Part shown: piece by piece, positions 1 to 7,731 of the stretch
Layout of the letters: each line of letters begins with the position of its first letter
Numbering within the stretch: the first letter of the stretch is position 1
Source: Fidelibacterota bacterium
Lineage (GTDB): Bacteria > Fidelibacterota > Marinisomatia > SCGC-AAA003-L08 > D37C17
DNA length: 7,731 bases
Assembly (NCBI GenBank): GCA_012964845.1
Contig: DTTG01000154.1
Location: 1-7,731, forward strand
Direction of reading: 5' to 3'
Made by a program: the position numbers and the translations under genes
Notes under the pieces: model-generated
What the model was told of the DNA's origin: nothing
Seen by the model: the letters and a program-made list of their open reading frames with translations, nothing else
Databases searched by the model: none

Positions 1-8
1 ATAAAATT

Positions 9-3000
9 CTATTCATTTAACAAAACTCCCATTCGATAGGATGCCTGTTGGTTATATATTTTATCCAGGTTAATGTTTTCCATGGCTTTGGGCACTATCT
101 TTGAAAAATGAATTTTCTCCTTATTCCAATGGGTGATAATATCTTTAGCAATATGCGATCTGGTATGAAAGCGGTGACTTCTCAATAAACGTAAAATTAA
201 TAATTCATCATCTTCGTGTAGTTCTGTTGTTTTCACATAATTCTTATTTAAATTATCTAAATTGCTTTTGGTTTTGGAGTATAAAAAGGCAATACCACCA
301 GTCATCCCTGCGCCAAAATTCTGCCCGATACTATCCAGAACGATGATAGTCCCACGGGTCATGTACTCACATCCATGATTGCCAATTCCCTCAACGACCG
401 CCGTTGCTCCGCTGTTGCGAACAGCAAAGCGTTCCCCTGCCCTGCCTGCAATATGAATCCTTCCACCTGTGGCACCATATAAGGCTGTATTTCCGATGAT
501 AGTCATATTCTTACGCCTATCCCGTACCTGTTTATCCAAACGGATTGTGATCAATCCGCCATTCATCCCTTTGCCTACGTAATCATTAGCGATCCCCTTT
601 AGTCTAAGCTCTATGCCATCCACCAAATAAGCCCCCATGCTCTGCCCTGCAACTCCCGTCATTCGGTACTGAATATTCCCTTTAAATAACCCCTGGCCAT
701 GCAATTGAGATAATTCACCGGAGAGACGGGTGCCGATGGCGCGGTCGGTATTACTAACTACCCTCCGGAATACCGCCCTACCATGGGTCATAATTTCCAA
801 GCGGTGCTCCTGGATGATGCGGTCATCTAACTGAGACTCCATTCGGCTTTTTACTAATTTGACTTTTACAGTCGAAGACGGTTTGAGTTCATTGCGGTCA
901 CTATGTATTAGAAACTGATTTAAGAGTACACGGCTGTTACGGGCTGATTTCTTGTATTTTGGGCTTAGTTCCAATAAATCCATCCTGCCCACAATATCAC
1001 CCAATGAATGAATCCCGTTTTCTGCCAGGGTTTCCCGCACACCACTTGCAATATTATTCAGGTAATTGGCAATGTTTTCAGGAGTTCCTTTAAAACGCTG
1101 AATTAGGTCTAAATCCTGAGTTGCAATGCCTGTCGGACAGGTATTCTTCTGACACTGCCGGGCCATAATACAACCGATGGCAATGAGGGCCGATGTACCA
1201 AAATCATATTCCTCCGCTCCAAGCAAAGAAGCAATAATTATATCATTGGGATATTTTATACCGCCATCAACTCTTAATATCACCCTATCTCTCAGACCAG
1301 ACTCCAAAAGGGTACTATGTACTTCTTTCAACCCAAATTCCCAGGGCATGCCCGTATGCTTGAGAGATCCCAGCGGACTGGATCCAGTGCCACCTTCACC
1401 ACCAGCTACTAAAATGATATCTGCTCCCGCTTTTACAACTCCACAGGCAATGATACCAATTCCAGGCTGTGCCACCAGTTTTACAGATACAGCTGCTTTG
1501 GGATTTATCTGTTTTAAATCATAAATAAGCTGGGCTAAATCTTCAATACTATAAATGTCATGATGAGGCGGTGGTGAAATAAGAGGTACCCCTGGGGTGG
1601 TTCCCCGAGCATTGGCAATATATAGTGTGACTTTATTACCCGGCAGTTGTCCACCCTCTCCAGGTTTAGCCCCCTGTGCAATTTTTATCTGGATTTCCCT
1701 GGCTGCAGTGAGATAATCAGGAGTCACACCAAAGCGCCCGCTGGCCACCTGCTTTATATAGCAGTTTTCAGATTTATCTGGATTTTGATGGGCAAAACGA
1801 TCCGTGTGTTCTCCCCCTTCTCCGCTATTGCTGCGAACACCAACCAAATTAGCACCCCTGGCCAGGGTTCGATGCGCCTGTTCAGAAATGGCGCCAAAAG
1901 ACATGGCCCCAAGTCCAACCCGCTTTAGAATTTCCCTTGAGCCTTCCACCTTTTCAATCGGCAAATTCCCTTGTTTTTTTATCTGAAAATAATCCCGAAT
2001 CATGATAGGCTGATAATCATGAAGTGTCAAGGCAGATTGATTATTAGCAAGGTTCTGGATTTTTTTAAAGTGCACCGGTGAATTGGCGTGCAGCTCTCCG
2101 TTTTTACGGTACTGAAAACGGCCATAAGAAGGAAGTTTGGTATCGCTATTGCCAAATGCCAATGCATTTGCTTTTAACTGTAGATTGTGCAGTGTTTTTA
2201 AATTTGTGGAGCCGGGAATGTTGATAATATAGGGGAAATATTTTTTCTGCAGCTGTTTAGATAATCCAATGCTATTAAAGAGCATACTGCCGTGATAACT
2301 GCTGAAGGTTGAAATACCCATTTTAGCCATGATTTTCAGGAGACCCTTTTCCACTGCATAGCGGTAATTGGACATGTGGCTGGCCCATTTTTCATTTTGG
2401 AATCTGTGGCGGATAATATCATAAGCTAAGTACGGGTAAACAGCGCTGGCACCCATACCAAGCAGACAGGCAATTTGATGTTCATCTATGACATCGGCAG
2501 TTATGGGAATAATGGAAACCCTGCTTCTATATTTTTTTTCAGCCAGATAATGATGCACAGCTGATACTGCCAGCAACATGGGCACTGGGAGAAGATCTAG
2601 AGTTAAATCTTCATCACTTAAAAATAAAATCCGGGTACCGTTTTTTACTGCCTTTTCACATTCCATGATAATTTCTTTTACTCTTTTTTCCAGTGAAATA
2701 TTTTTTTTATGCAAACAAGAAATTATCCGGTGATTAAAACGCCTGTGCTGCTTTTTCAATCGTTTTACATCAAGGGGGGACAAGATTGGACTGGTGATAC
2801 GAATTACACCTGAAAACCGGATTTCATCAGCCAGAATATTTTCTTCACTACCCAAGTATTTACATAAATTTGTTACCAATTTCTCCCGGATAGGATCAAT
2901 GGGAGGATTGGTCACCTGTGCGAATGCCTGTTTGAAATAATCATACAGTTTTCGATTCACGGTTGACATTACTGCTGGCGGGGTATCATCCCCCATTGAA

Positions 3001-4484
3001 CCGATAGGTTCTCTACCGCTATTTGCCATTGGGATGAGTACCTTCTGAATGGATTCTTCATCAAAACCAAAAGCAATGGCCAGGTGCTGGAAATATTTTT
3101 GCGGTGATTTTGCCCAAGGCATAAATTCGTCTTCTGCCTTACTGCGTTTAATTTTAATCATGTTTTTTCTAATAAAATCTGAATAAGGATAAGATTGCGC
3201 TATCTTTTGCTTAATCTCATCATTTTCAAATATGCCACTACCATCCAATGCCAAACTAAAAACCTCACCAGCGCTCATATGGCGATGCTGTGCCAAATCC
3301 TTTGGCCGGATATCAACCACCCCAGCTTCGGAGGCCATTATAACTAATCCATCTCTGCTAATAGTGTAACGGAGAGGGCGCAAACCATTCCGATCCAACT
3401 TGGCGCAGACATGATCTCCATCGGTGAAAACAAGTGCTGCAGGGCCATCCCAAGGCTCCATAAGATTCTCATGATAAATGAAAAATCCCTTCAGCGATCG
3501 GGGCATTTTTGTATGATACTTGTAAGGATCAGGTATAAGCATCATGATGGCCTCTAACACAGACCTTCCACTACGAGTGAGAAACTCCAGCACATTATCA
3601 AGGCTAAAAGAATCACTACCACCCATTCTGATAATGGGGTAAAGAGATTTTAAGTCATTTTTCCAAAAAGATGATTTGAGTTTTTTTTCTCGGGACTTCA
3701 TCCACAGGCGGTTGCCTTTAATCGTATTAATTTCTCCATTATGCGCCAGAAATCTGAAGGGTTGTGCCATCCACCAATTGGAGACTGTATTGGTGGAAAA
3801 ACGTTCATGGAAGATTGCAACCCGGACCTTAAAATCAGAGTGGTTTAGATCATCATAAAACCTGTCTAATTGGTTTGCCCTCATAAGCCCCTTATACACA
3901 ATTGTTTTAGATGAAAGTGAACAGAAGTGTATTTTTTCATGCTTATTATTTAATTTGTTCTCAATGCGTTTTCTGAGAAGGTACAGCCGGGATTCTACTT
4001 TTTTAATCTTCCCTGGCTTAAGGCTGAAAAAATACTGTAAAATTGTTGGGCATGTTTCTAAAGCAGTTGGGCCTAGACTGGAATTGTTTACTGGAACCTT
4101 TCTTTTTCCAATGTAATTGATTTTAAGCTTCTGACAGGCGCTTTTTATTTCTTTTTCTGTGGTTTTTTGAAAATGTTTTGGGACAAACACCATTCCAATA
4201 CCGAGAATCTCATCAGGTTTCAATTGAACATTAAATTTATCTTTTACTAAACCTGTAAAAAAAAGTACTGGAATATCTACAAGTACTCCTACACCATCAC
4301 CAGTTTCTTCATCAGCACCAATAGCACCCCTGTGTTGCATATTCTGCAATGCTTTAAATGAAAGCTCCAATACCCGTCTTGATGGATTTCCCCTGGATTC
4401 AGCAATAAAACCAATGCCACAAGCATCATGAAATTGGTCTATTTTCGATAGTGCTGAATTTATGTGAGATTCCATTTTATTCAT
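9..4484 (-). CDS. gltB: Glutamate synthase large (alpha) subunit, complete
   Basis: Glutamate synthase transfers the amide nitrogen of glutamine to 2-oxoglutarate, giving two glutamates, in the cytoplasm. The 1491 residues match the usual bacterial alpha-subunit length (about 1480-1520) and show all four domains. A class-II glutamine amidotransferase begins at Cys22 (DACGIGF), the expected nucleophile after removal of a propeptide of about 21 residues, and contains HNGEINT at 248-254. A central domain spans about 445-735. The FMN-binding synthase domain (about 795-1190) has GAMSFGAIS from residue 859 and 3Fe-4S ligands Cys1105, Cys1111 and Cys1116 (C-x5-C-x4-C). A glycine-rich GXGXG domain follows from about 1235. 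ATG at 4484 is the furthest upstream start possible, because an in-frame TAA lies at 4488-4490; ATG at 4475 (Met4) is an alternative. Neither has a clear Shine-Dalgarno. The length fits the NAD(P)H type, which needs a GltD small subunit; gltD is not visible but only 8 bases remain downstream. No frameshift or missing key residue was seen. Confidence 0.97.
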   Translation of the reverse strand: MNKMESHINSALSKIDQFHDACGIGFIAESRGNPSRRVLELSFKALQNMQHRGAIGADEETGDGVGVLVDIPVLFFTGLVKDKFNVQLKPDEILGIGMVFVPKHFQKTTEKEIKSACQKLKINYIGKRKVPVNNSSLGPTALETCPTILQYFFSLKPGKIKKVESRLYLLRKRIENKLNNKHEKIHFCSLSSKTIVYKGLMRANQLDRFYDDLNHSDFKVRVAIFHERFSTNTVSNWWMAQPFRFLAHNGEINTIKGNRLWMKSREKKLKSSFWKNDLKSLYPIIRMGGSDSFSLDNVLEFLTRSGRSVLEAIMMLIPDPYKYHTKMPRSLKGFFIYHENLMEPWDGPAALVFTDGDHVCAKLDRNGLRPLRYTISRDGLVIMASEAGVVDIRPKDLAQHRHMSAGEVFSLALDGSGIFENDEIKQKIAQSYPYSDFIRKNMIKIKRSKAEDEFMPWAKSPQKYFQHLAIAFGFDEESIQKVLIPMANSGREPIGSMGDDTPPAVMSTVNRKLYDYFKQAFAQVTNPPIDPIREKLVTNLCKYLGSEENILADEIRFSGVIRITSPILSPLDVKRLKKQHRRFNHRIISCLHKKNISLEKRVKEIIMECEKAVKNGTRILFLSDEDLTLDLLPVPMLLAVSAVHHYLAEKKYRSRVSIIPITADVIDEHQIACLLGMGASAVYPYLAYDIIRHRFQNEKWASHMSNYRYAVEKGLLKIMAKMGISTFSSYHGSMLFNSIGLSKQLQKKYFPYIINIPGSTNLKTLHNLQLKANALAFGNSDTKLPSYGRFQYRKNGELHANSPVHFKKIQNLANNQSALTLHDYQPIMIRDYFQIKKQGNLPIEKVEGSREILKRVGLGAMSFGAISEQAHRTLARGANLVGVRSNSGEGGEHTDRFAHQNPDKSENCYIKQVASGRFGVTPDYLTAAREIQIKIAQGAKPGEGGQLPGNKVTLYIANARGTTPGVPLISPPPHHDIYSIEDLAQLIYDLKQINPKAAVSVKLVAQPGIGIIACGVVKAGADIILVAGGEGGTGSSPLGSLKHTGMPWEFGLKEVHSTLLESGLRDRVILRVDGGIKYPNDIIIASLLGAEEYDFGTSALIAIGCIMARQCQKNTCPTGIATQDLDLIQRFKGTPENIANYLNNIASGVRETLAENGIHSLGDIVGRMDLLELSPKYKKSARNSRVLLNQFLIHSDRNELKPSSTVKVKLVKSRMESQLDDRIIQEHRLEIMTHGRAVFRRVVSNTDRAIGTRLSGELSQLHGQGLFKGNIQYRMTGVAGQSMGAYLVDGIELRLKGIANDYVGKGMNGGLITIRLDKQVRDRRKNMTIIGNTALYGATGGRIHIAGRAGERFAVRNSGATAVVEGIGNHGCEYMTRGTIIVLDSIGQNFGAGMTGGIAFLYSKTKSNLDNLNKNYVKTTELHEDDELLILRLLRSHRFHTRSHIAKDIITHWNKEKIHFSKIVPKAMENINLDKIYNQQASYRMGVLLNE

Positions 4485-4518
4485 ATATTACATTAGTTGT
4501 GGCCTTTATAAAAAGCAT
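4477..4518 (-). other. Possible 13-codon leader ORF overlapping the gltB start
   Basis: An ATG at 4518 opens a 13-codon frame reading MLFIKATTNVIYE, ended by TAA at 4477-4479. It is preceded by GGAG at 4524-4527 with a 5-nt spacer, the only good Shine-Dalgarno in this gap. Its stop lies inside the first codons of gltB, in another frame, so ribosomes ending here could restart at gltB ATG 4484 or ATG 4475. The peptide has no run of one amino acid, so it does not look like a classical attenuation leader. Frames this short occur often by chance, so translation is only a possibility. If transcription starts from the -10-like element at 4505-4510, this frame would not be in that transcript. Confidence 0.2.
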
Positions 4519-4533
4519 GATTTCTCCATTTAA
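4505..4533 (-). promoter_or_regulatory. Weak candidate promoter for gltB
   Basis: On the minus strand TATAAA (4505-4510) matches the sigma-70 -10 consensus at five of six bases. At 17-nt spacing upstream lies TTAAAT (4528-4533), a poor -35 with three of six matches, which falls inside the palindrome at 4528-4544. A start point near 4498 would give a very short leader before gltB. In AT-rich DNA such hexamers arise easily, and gltB could equally be read through from cimA because no terminator is seen between them. Confidence 0.22.
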
Positions 4534-4544
4534 CCAGGTTAAAT
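4528..4544. promoter_or_regulatory. 17-bp perfect interrupted palindrome, possible operator
   Basis: The plus strand reads ATTTAACCAGGTTAAAT: two perfect 8-bp arms around one central base. It sits in the only intergenic gap of the window, between the cimA stop and the gltB start, about 45-60 nt ahead of gltB, and covers the candidate -35 position. A dyad of this size and place is typical of a binding site for a dimeric repressor or activator. As RNA it could form at best a 7-bp AT-rich stem with a 3-nt loop, ending just before the GGAG at 4524-4527. It is not followed by a T-run, so it does not look like an intrinsic terminator. The binding protein cannot be named from the sequence. Confidence 0.4.
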
Positions 4545-4552
4545 CACAATGA

Positions 4553-6184
4553 TTAGACATAAATGTTTACTTTCTCATTTTCGTTGGTTGATTGAATTAA
4601 GTGTTGAGATTTTAACAATTTGTAATTAAAACTGTCTTGTAATGCTTGCCAACTTGCTTCAATAATATTTTCTGAGACACCAACTGTGGACCAGCTATTA
4701 AGTCCATCAGAACTCTCTATTAGAACTCTAACTGTAGATTCAGTGCCTTTTTGTCCATTTAACACTCTTACTTTATAATCAGTTAATTTCACATCTTTTA
4801 ATTCAGGATAAAACCGTTGCAATGACTTTCTCAGTGCGCAACTGAGGGCATTAACAGGTCCGTTGCCATCTGCAATAGTATGCTCTATTTCACCATTGAC
4901 CTTAATTTTTAACATTGCATCTGCCTGACGATGACCCAATTGATCATAACTTATATTGATACGAGAGTCAATTACCTCAAAATACGGAGTGAATCTCCCT
5001 AATGCCTCTAGCATCATTAATTCAAAAGATGCATCAGCAGCTTCAAATTGATACCCTTCATGTTCAAGCATTTTTATTTTCTGCGCCAATTGTTTTGGTA
5101 ATGTTTTATCGTTTCCTAGAGTGATGTTTAATTCAGCGGCTTTATAACTAATATTACTTTGTCCTGAAAGATCTGATACCAGCACACGCTGTTTGTTACC
5201 TACCAACTTAGGATCAATATGCTCATACATTTTACTATTTTTCATTACAGCACTAACATGAATCCCCCCTTTATGTGCAAAAGCTGATTTTCCTACAAAA
5301 GGTGCCTGGTCATCTGCATGCATATTCATGATTTCATATACAAAATGGGTAAGAGAAACTAAATTTTCAAGTTTCAAAGTAGATTTAGTTTCCCGCTCCA
5401 TTTTCAATATCAGGTTCGGAATTACAGTTCCCAGACTTACATTGCCACAGCGTTCACCTACCCCATTAAAGGTACCCTGGACATGGGAAGCCCCAGCATT
5501 AACAGCTGCCAGCGTATTGGCAACAGCCAAGCCACCATCATTATGTGCATGTATACCTACCTGTGTCTCAAATTTATCTGTAATACATTTGGTAGCATTA
5601 CTAATATCATGTGGTAAAGAACCCCCATTGGTATCACATAAGACAATTGTGTCTGCACCACCCTCAATTGCAGCTTGTATCATCTTTAAGGCAAATTCAG
5701 GGGATTCATTATAGCCATCATAAAAATGTTCTGCATCAAAAATTACCCTTCTTCCAGCTTTTGCTAATAACTCTACCGATCTGAAAATAACCTCAGCATT
5801 TTCATCTGCTGTTAATCCCAGACCTTGCTGAGAATGCAATGACCATGCTTTACCAAAAATAGTGACAATTTCAGTTTCAGCTTTCAGAAGTTCCTTAAGA
5901 TTAGAATCTGTAGCTACAGTTTTAGGGGATCGTGCCGTTGACCCAAATGCTGCGATACATGCCTGTTTTAGTTTTAATTCATTTTTTGAACGTTTGAAAA
6001 ACTCTATATCCCGGGGATTGCTTCCAGGCCATCCGCCCTCAATAATATTAATGCCAAATTCAGCTAAGCGGGCAGCAATATTCAGTTTATCATCTACGGA
6101 TAAATTTACGCCTTCACCTTGGGTGCCATCTCGCAAGGTCGTATCAAACAGTTCAATTGGTTTAAGTATTTTTTGCCGTGTCAT
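4553..6184 (-). CDS. cimA: (R)-citramalate synthase
   Basis: The enzyme condenses pyruvate with acetyl-CoA to (R)-citramalate, the first committed step of the threonine-independent route to isoleucine. The 543 residues fit the long CimA family related to 2-isopropylmalate and homocitrate synthases. The N-terminal TIM barrel starts with [13 protein letters not shown], with catalytic Arg18 and metal-binding Asp19. HAHNDGG follows, with metal-ligand His212 and His214, then the glycine-rich [17 protein letters not shown] near residue 50 is typical of this family rather than of LeuA. After the [12 protein letters not shown] segment, a C-terminal LeuA-type regulatory dimer domain spans about 398-525, the usual site of feedback inhibition (isoleucine in characterised CimA). 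ATG 6184 overlaps the leuD stop by 4 nt (ATGA) and has no obvious Shine-Dalgarno, suggesting translational coupling to leuD. Family assignment is firm; substrate preference is inferred from family and context, the main alternative being an isopropylmalate synthase-like activity. Confidence 0.93.
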   Translation of the reverse strand: MTRQKILKPIELFDTTLRDGTQGEGVNLSVDDKLNIAARLAEFGINIIEGGWPGSNPRDIEFFKRSKNELKLKQACIAAFGSTARSPKTVATDSNLKELLKAETEIVTIFGKAWSLHSQQGLGLTADENAEVIFRSVELLAKAGRRVIFDAEHFYDGYNESPEFALKMIQAAIEGGADTIVLCDTNGGSLPHDISNATKCITDKFETQVGIHAHNDGGLAVANTLAAVNAGASHVQGTFNGVGERCGNVSLGTVIPNLILKMERETKSTLKLENLVSLTHFVYEIMNMHADDQAPFVGKSAFAHKGGIHVSAVMKNSKMYEHIDPKLVGNKQRVLVSDLSGQSNISYKAAELNITLGNDKTLPKQLAQKIKMLEHEGYQFEAADASFELMMLEALGRFTPYFEVIDSRINISYDQLGHRQADAMLKIKVNGEIEHTIADGNGPVNALSCALRKSLQRFYPELKDVKLTDYKVRVLNGQKGTESTVRVLIESSDGLNSWSTVGVSENIIEASWQALQDSFNYKLLKSQHLIQSTNENEKVNIYV

Positions 6185-6825
6185 AATGATCTAAATAACC
6201 AGGGATTTTCATTTCTATGTTTTTTCTCAAAATTTTTAATAATATCTGTATGTGTAAGGGTCTGTCCAATTTCATCTAAGCCTTCCAGCAGTGCATCTTT
6301 CCGAAATTTTTCAATTTCAAAATATATCCTTGTATCCAATGGATCTGTAATAATCTGCGCTTCAAGGTCAACCGTCAGCGTATATCCGGGTTTTGCCAAA
6401 GTTAGTTCAAAAAGTGAATTAATGATCCCTTCTGTTAAACAAATTGGGAGGATGGCATTTTTAAAACAATTATTGTAAAATATATCAGCATAACTCGACG
6501 CAATAATTACTCTGAATCCATAATTATCCAATGCCCAAGGTGCATGCTCACGGCTTGAACCACAGCCAAAATTTGAACGAGTAAGGAGAATCCCGGCGTT
6601 CATATATCTTTTCTGATTCAGGACAAAATCAAGGTTCAACGGCCGGTCACTGCAATCCTGCCCCGGCTCTCCATGATCTAAATACCGCCATTCGTCAAAC
6701 AAATTATCTCCAAATCCACTACGGTGGATTGACTTTAAGAACTGCTTAGGAATGATGGCATCTGTATCCACATTATACCGGTTTAACGGCGCTACAACTC
6801 CAGTAAATGTTTTAAATCTGTCCAT
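6181..6825 (-). CDS. leuD: 3-isopropylmalate dehydratase small subunit
   Basis: LeuD is the swivelling small subunit that joins LeuC to form isopropylmalate isomerase, converting 2-isopropylmalate to 3-isopropylmalate in leucine synthesis. The 214 residues fit the bacterial family (about 200). The N-terminus carries the conserved [14 protein letters not shown] stretch (18-31), and the substrate-binding loop [15 protein letters not shown] lies at 85-99. [14 protein letters not shown] (115-128) is also family-typical. ATG 6825 starts 2 nt after the leuC stop; a weak GGA lies about 10 nt upstream inside leuC, so coupling to leuC translation is likely. The 3' end overlaps cimA by 4 nt. Because cimA is tightly linked, the LeuCD complex may also isomerise citramalate to 3-methylmalate for isoleucine; this is inferred from context and from the known dual use of such isomerases. 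The gene appears intact. Confidence 0.97.
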   Translation of the reverse strand: MDRFKTFTGVVAPLNRYNVDTDAIIPKQFLKSIHRSGFGDNLFDEWRYLDHGEPGQDCSDRPLNLDFVLNQKRYMNAGILLTRSNFGCGSSREHAPWALDNYGFRVIIASSYADIFYNNCFKNAILPICLTEGIINSLFELTLAKPGYTLTVDLEAQIITDPLDTRIYFEIEKFRKDALLEGLDEIGQTLTHTDIIKNFEKKHRNENPWLFRSL

Positions 6826-6827
6826 AA

Positions 6828-7731
6828 TTAATTATCCAAATATTTTGATACATTTGTAAAGTGTCCTTCTATCGCTGCTGCCGCTGCCATGATAGGGCTT
6901 ACCAGATGTGTGCGACCGCCTTGACCTTGACGTCCTTCAAAATTGCGGTTTGATGTTGATGCACAGCGTTCACCCGGTTCTAAATAATCCGCATTCATGG
7001 CAAGGCACATGGAACAACCTGGCTCTCGCCATTCAAATCCAGAATCTATGAATATTTTATCTAACCCTTCTGCTTCAGCTTGTTTCTTTACTGGCCCAGA
7101 TCCTGGAACAACCAGAGCTAACTTAATACTATCTGCTATCTGTTGTCCTTTAAGTATATTTGCAGCCAACCGAAGATCTTCAATCCGCGAGTTTGTGCAG
7201 GATCCAATAAAGATTTTATCTAGCTGTATATCTTTAATTGCGGTGCCTGAAGTTAAGCCCATATAATCCAATGCTGCATCAATTGTGCTAGAATTTCTAT
7301 TATCTGGAAAAGGTATTGTACCGTTTACTTCAGTAACCATTTCGGGTGATGTCCCCCAGGTAACCATGGAGTTAATTGATGAAGCATCTATCTGAATTAC
7401 TTTATCAAATTTTGCATCACTATCACTTTTAAGATTTTGCCATGATGAAACTGCTTTTTCCCATTCATTTTCAGAGGGTGAAAATGGTCGACCTTTAATA
7501 TAATCTAATGTGACTTGATCAACAGCTATCATTCCCGATCGGGCACCTGCTTCAATAGCCATATTACAAATTGTCATTCGACTTTCCATGCTCAGGTTTC
7601 GAATAGTTTCACCAGAAAATTCAATGGAAAATCCTGTGCCACCTGCTGTTCCGATTTGTCCTATAATATACAGTATCATATCTTTTGCTGTCACACCTAT
7701 ATTGAGTTGGCGACAATCCGCAAATGTAGCG
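6828..7731 (-). CDS. leuC: 3-isopropylmalate dehydratase large subunit, 3' part (5' end outside window)
   Basis: LeuC is the 4Fe-4S aconitase-family large subunit of isopropylmalate isomerase. About 301 codons are visible, corresponding to the C-terminal two thirds of the usual bacterial protein of about 465-470 residues. The frame stays open to the window edge. The GTG at 7692-7694 is an internal valine (the V of GVTAKDM, a conserved motif), not a start, and the codons before it read [15 protein letters not shown] family sequence preceded by Ala-Thr. All three cluster ligands are present: the Cys of FIGSCTNSR (codon 7197-7199) and the two of PGCSMC (codons 7014-7016 and 7005-7007). [14 protein letters not shown] and the GGRTHLVSP tail are typical of the bacterial rather than the shorter archaeal type. 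It stops with TAA at 6828-6830, 2 nt before leuD, and is the most upstream visible gene of the run. Its promoter and any leader lie outside. Confidence 0.97.
   Translation of the reverse strand, partial: ATFADCRQLNIGVTAKDMILYIIGQIGTAGGTGFSIEFSGETIRNLSMESRMTICNMAIEAGARSGMIAVDQVTLDYIKGRPFSPSENEWEKAVSSWQNLKSDSDAKFDKVIQIDASSINSMVTWGTSPEMVTEVNGTIPFPDNRNSSTIDAALDYMGLTSGTAIKDIQLDKIFIGSCTNSRIEDLRLAANILKGQQIADSIKLALVVPGSGPVKKQAEAEGLDKIFIDSGFEWREPGCSMCLAMNADYLEPGERCASTSNRNFEGRQGQGGRTHLVSPIMAAAAAIEGHFTNVSKYLDN

Noticed and set aside
1..8. Start of gltD downstream of gltB
   Set aside because: Only eight bases follow the gltB stop, too few to show a ribosome binding site or start codon.
300..1400. Higher GC in the 3' part of gltB (sampled 60-base lines of about 53-60%) than in its 5' part and in parts of cimA (sampled lines of about 28%)
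   Set aside because: The GC-richer segments are the Gly/Ala/Pro-rich conserved FMN and GXGXG domains, and conserved parts of cimA show a similar rise, so composition follows protein constraint rather than gene transfer.
1177..1524. Plus-strand open frame of 115 codons antisense to gltB, and similar plus-strand frames at 1647-1928, 1804-1986 and 3676-3858
   Set aside because: They lie opposite the conserved gltB coding sequence, show no recognisable domain and are explained as antisense shadows of a constrained gene.
2532..3688. Runs of eight A on the coding strand inside gltB (2532-2539, 2701-2708, 3681-3688) and seven A at 1974-1980 as possible slippage or programmed frameshift sites
   Set aside because: Each encodes a Lys-Lys pair in a frame that continues intact through all domains of GltB; AAA-rich codon use in AT-rich DNA explains them. 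They may be sequencing-error hotspots, but no frameshift is present.
4485..4552. Intrinsic terminator after cimA
   Set aside because: The only hairpin-capable element is an AT-rich dyad with a very short loop; no T-run directly follows it on the minus strand.
5328..5714. Plus-strand open frames at 5328-5714, 5862-6194, 6119-6478 and 6997-7266
   Set aside because: They are antisense to cimA, leuD or leuC, whose motifs are unambiguous; nothing in their translations suggests real proteins.

Overview
The window is a compact stretch of amino-acid biosynthesis genes, all transcribed from the minus strand, so the biological order runs from high to low coordinates: leuC (5' end cut off by the window edge) -> leuD -> cimA -> gltB. 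Nearly every base is coding. leuC and leuD are separated by 2 nt, leuD and cimA overlap by 4 nt (ATGA), and a 68-nt gap (4485-4552) separates cimA from gltB. No RNA gene, mobile element, CRISPR array, phage gene or tandem repeat was seen.

The genes make metabolic sense together. LeuCD is the heterodimeric isopropylmalate isomerase of leucine synthesis. CimA makes (R)-citramalate from pyruvate and acetyl-CoA, and citramalate is isomerised by the same LeuCD type of enzyme on the threonine-independent route to 2-oxobutyrate and isoleucine. GltB is the large subunit of glutamate synthase, which makes the glutamate used as amino donor in the last, transaminase step of leucine, isoleucine and valine synthesis. 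The cluster therefore links branched-chain carbon skeletons to amino-group supply. leuA/leuB/ilv genes upstream and gltD downstream would be expected but lie outside the window.

The organism is a bacterium with moderately AT-rich DNA, many AAA lysine codons and poor Shine-Dalgarno sites in front of leuD, cimA and gltB. The proteins are bacterial-type: LeuC with the bacterial C-terminal half and CimA of the long (about 540 aa) family. This would fit a marine or environmental lineage near Bacteroidota/Ignavibacteria/Marinimicrobia, but that placement is an impression from protein style only.

The coding content is ordinary housekeeping metabolism, and I found no undescribed system in it. The part most worth a second look is the cimA-gltB gap. 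It holds a perfect 17-bp interrupted palindrome, a possible promoter -10 element, and a 13-codon open frame with the best Shine-Dalgarno sequence in that gap, which overlaps the gltB start.
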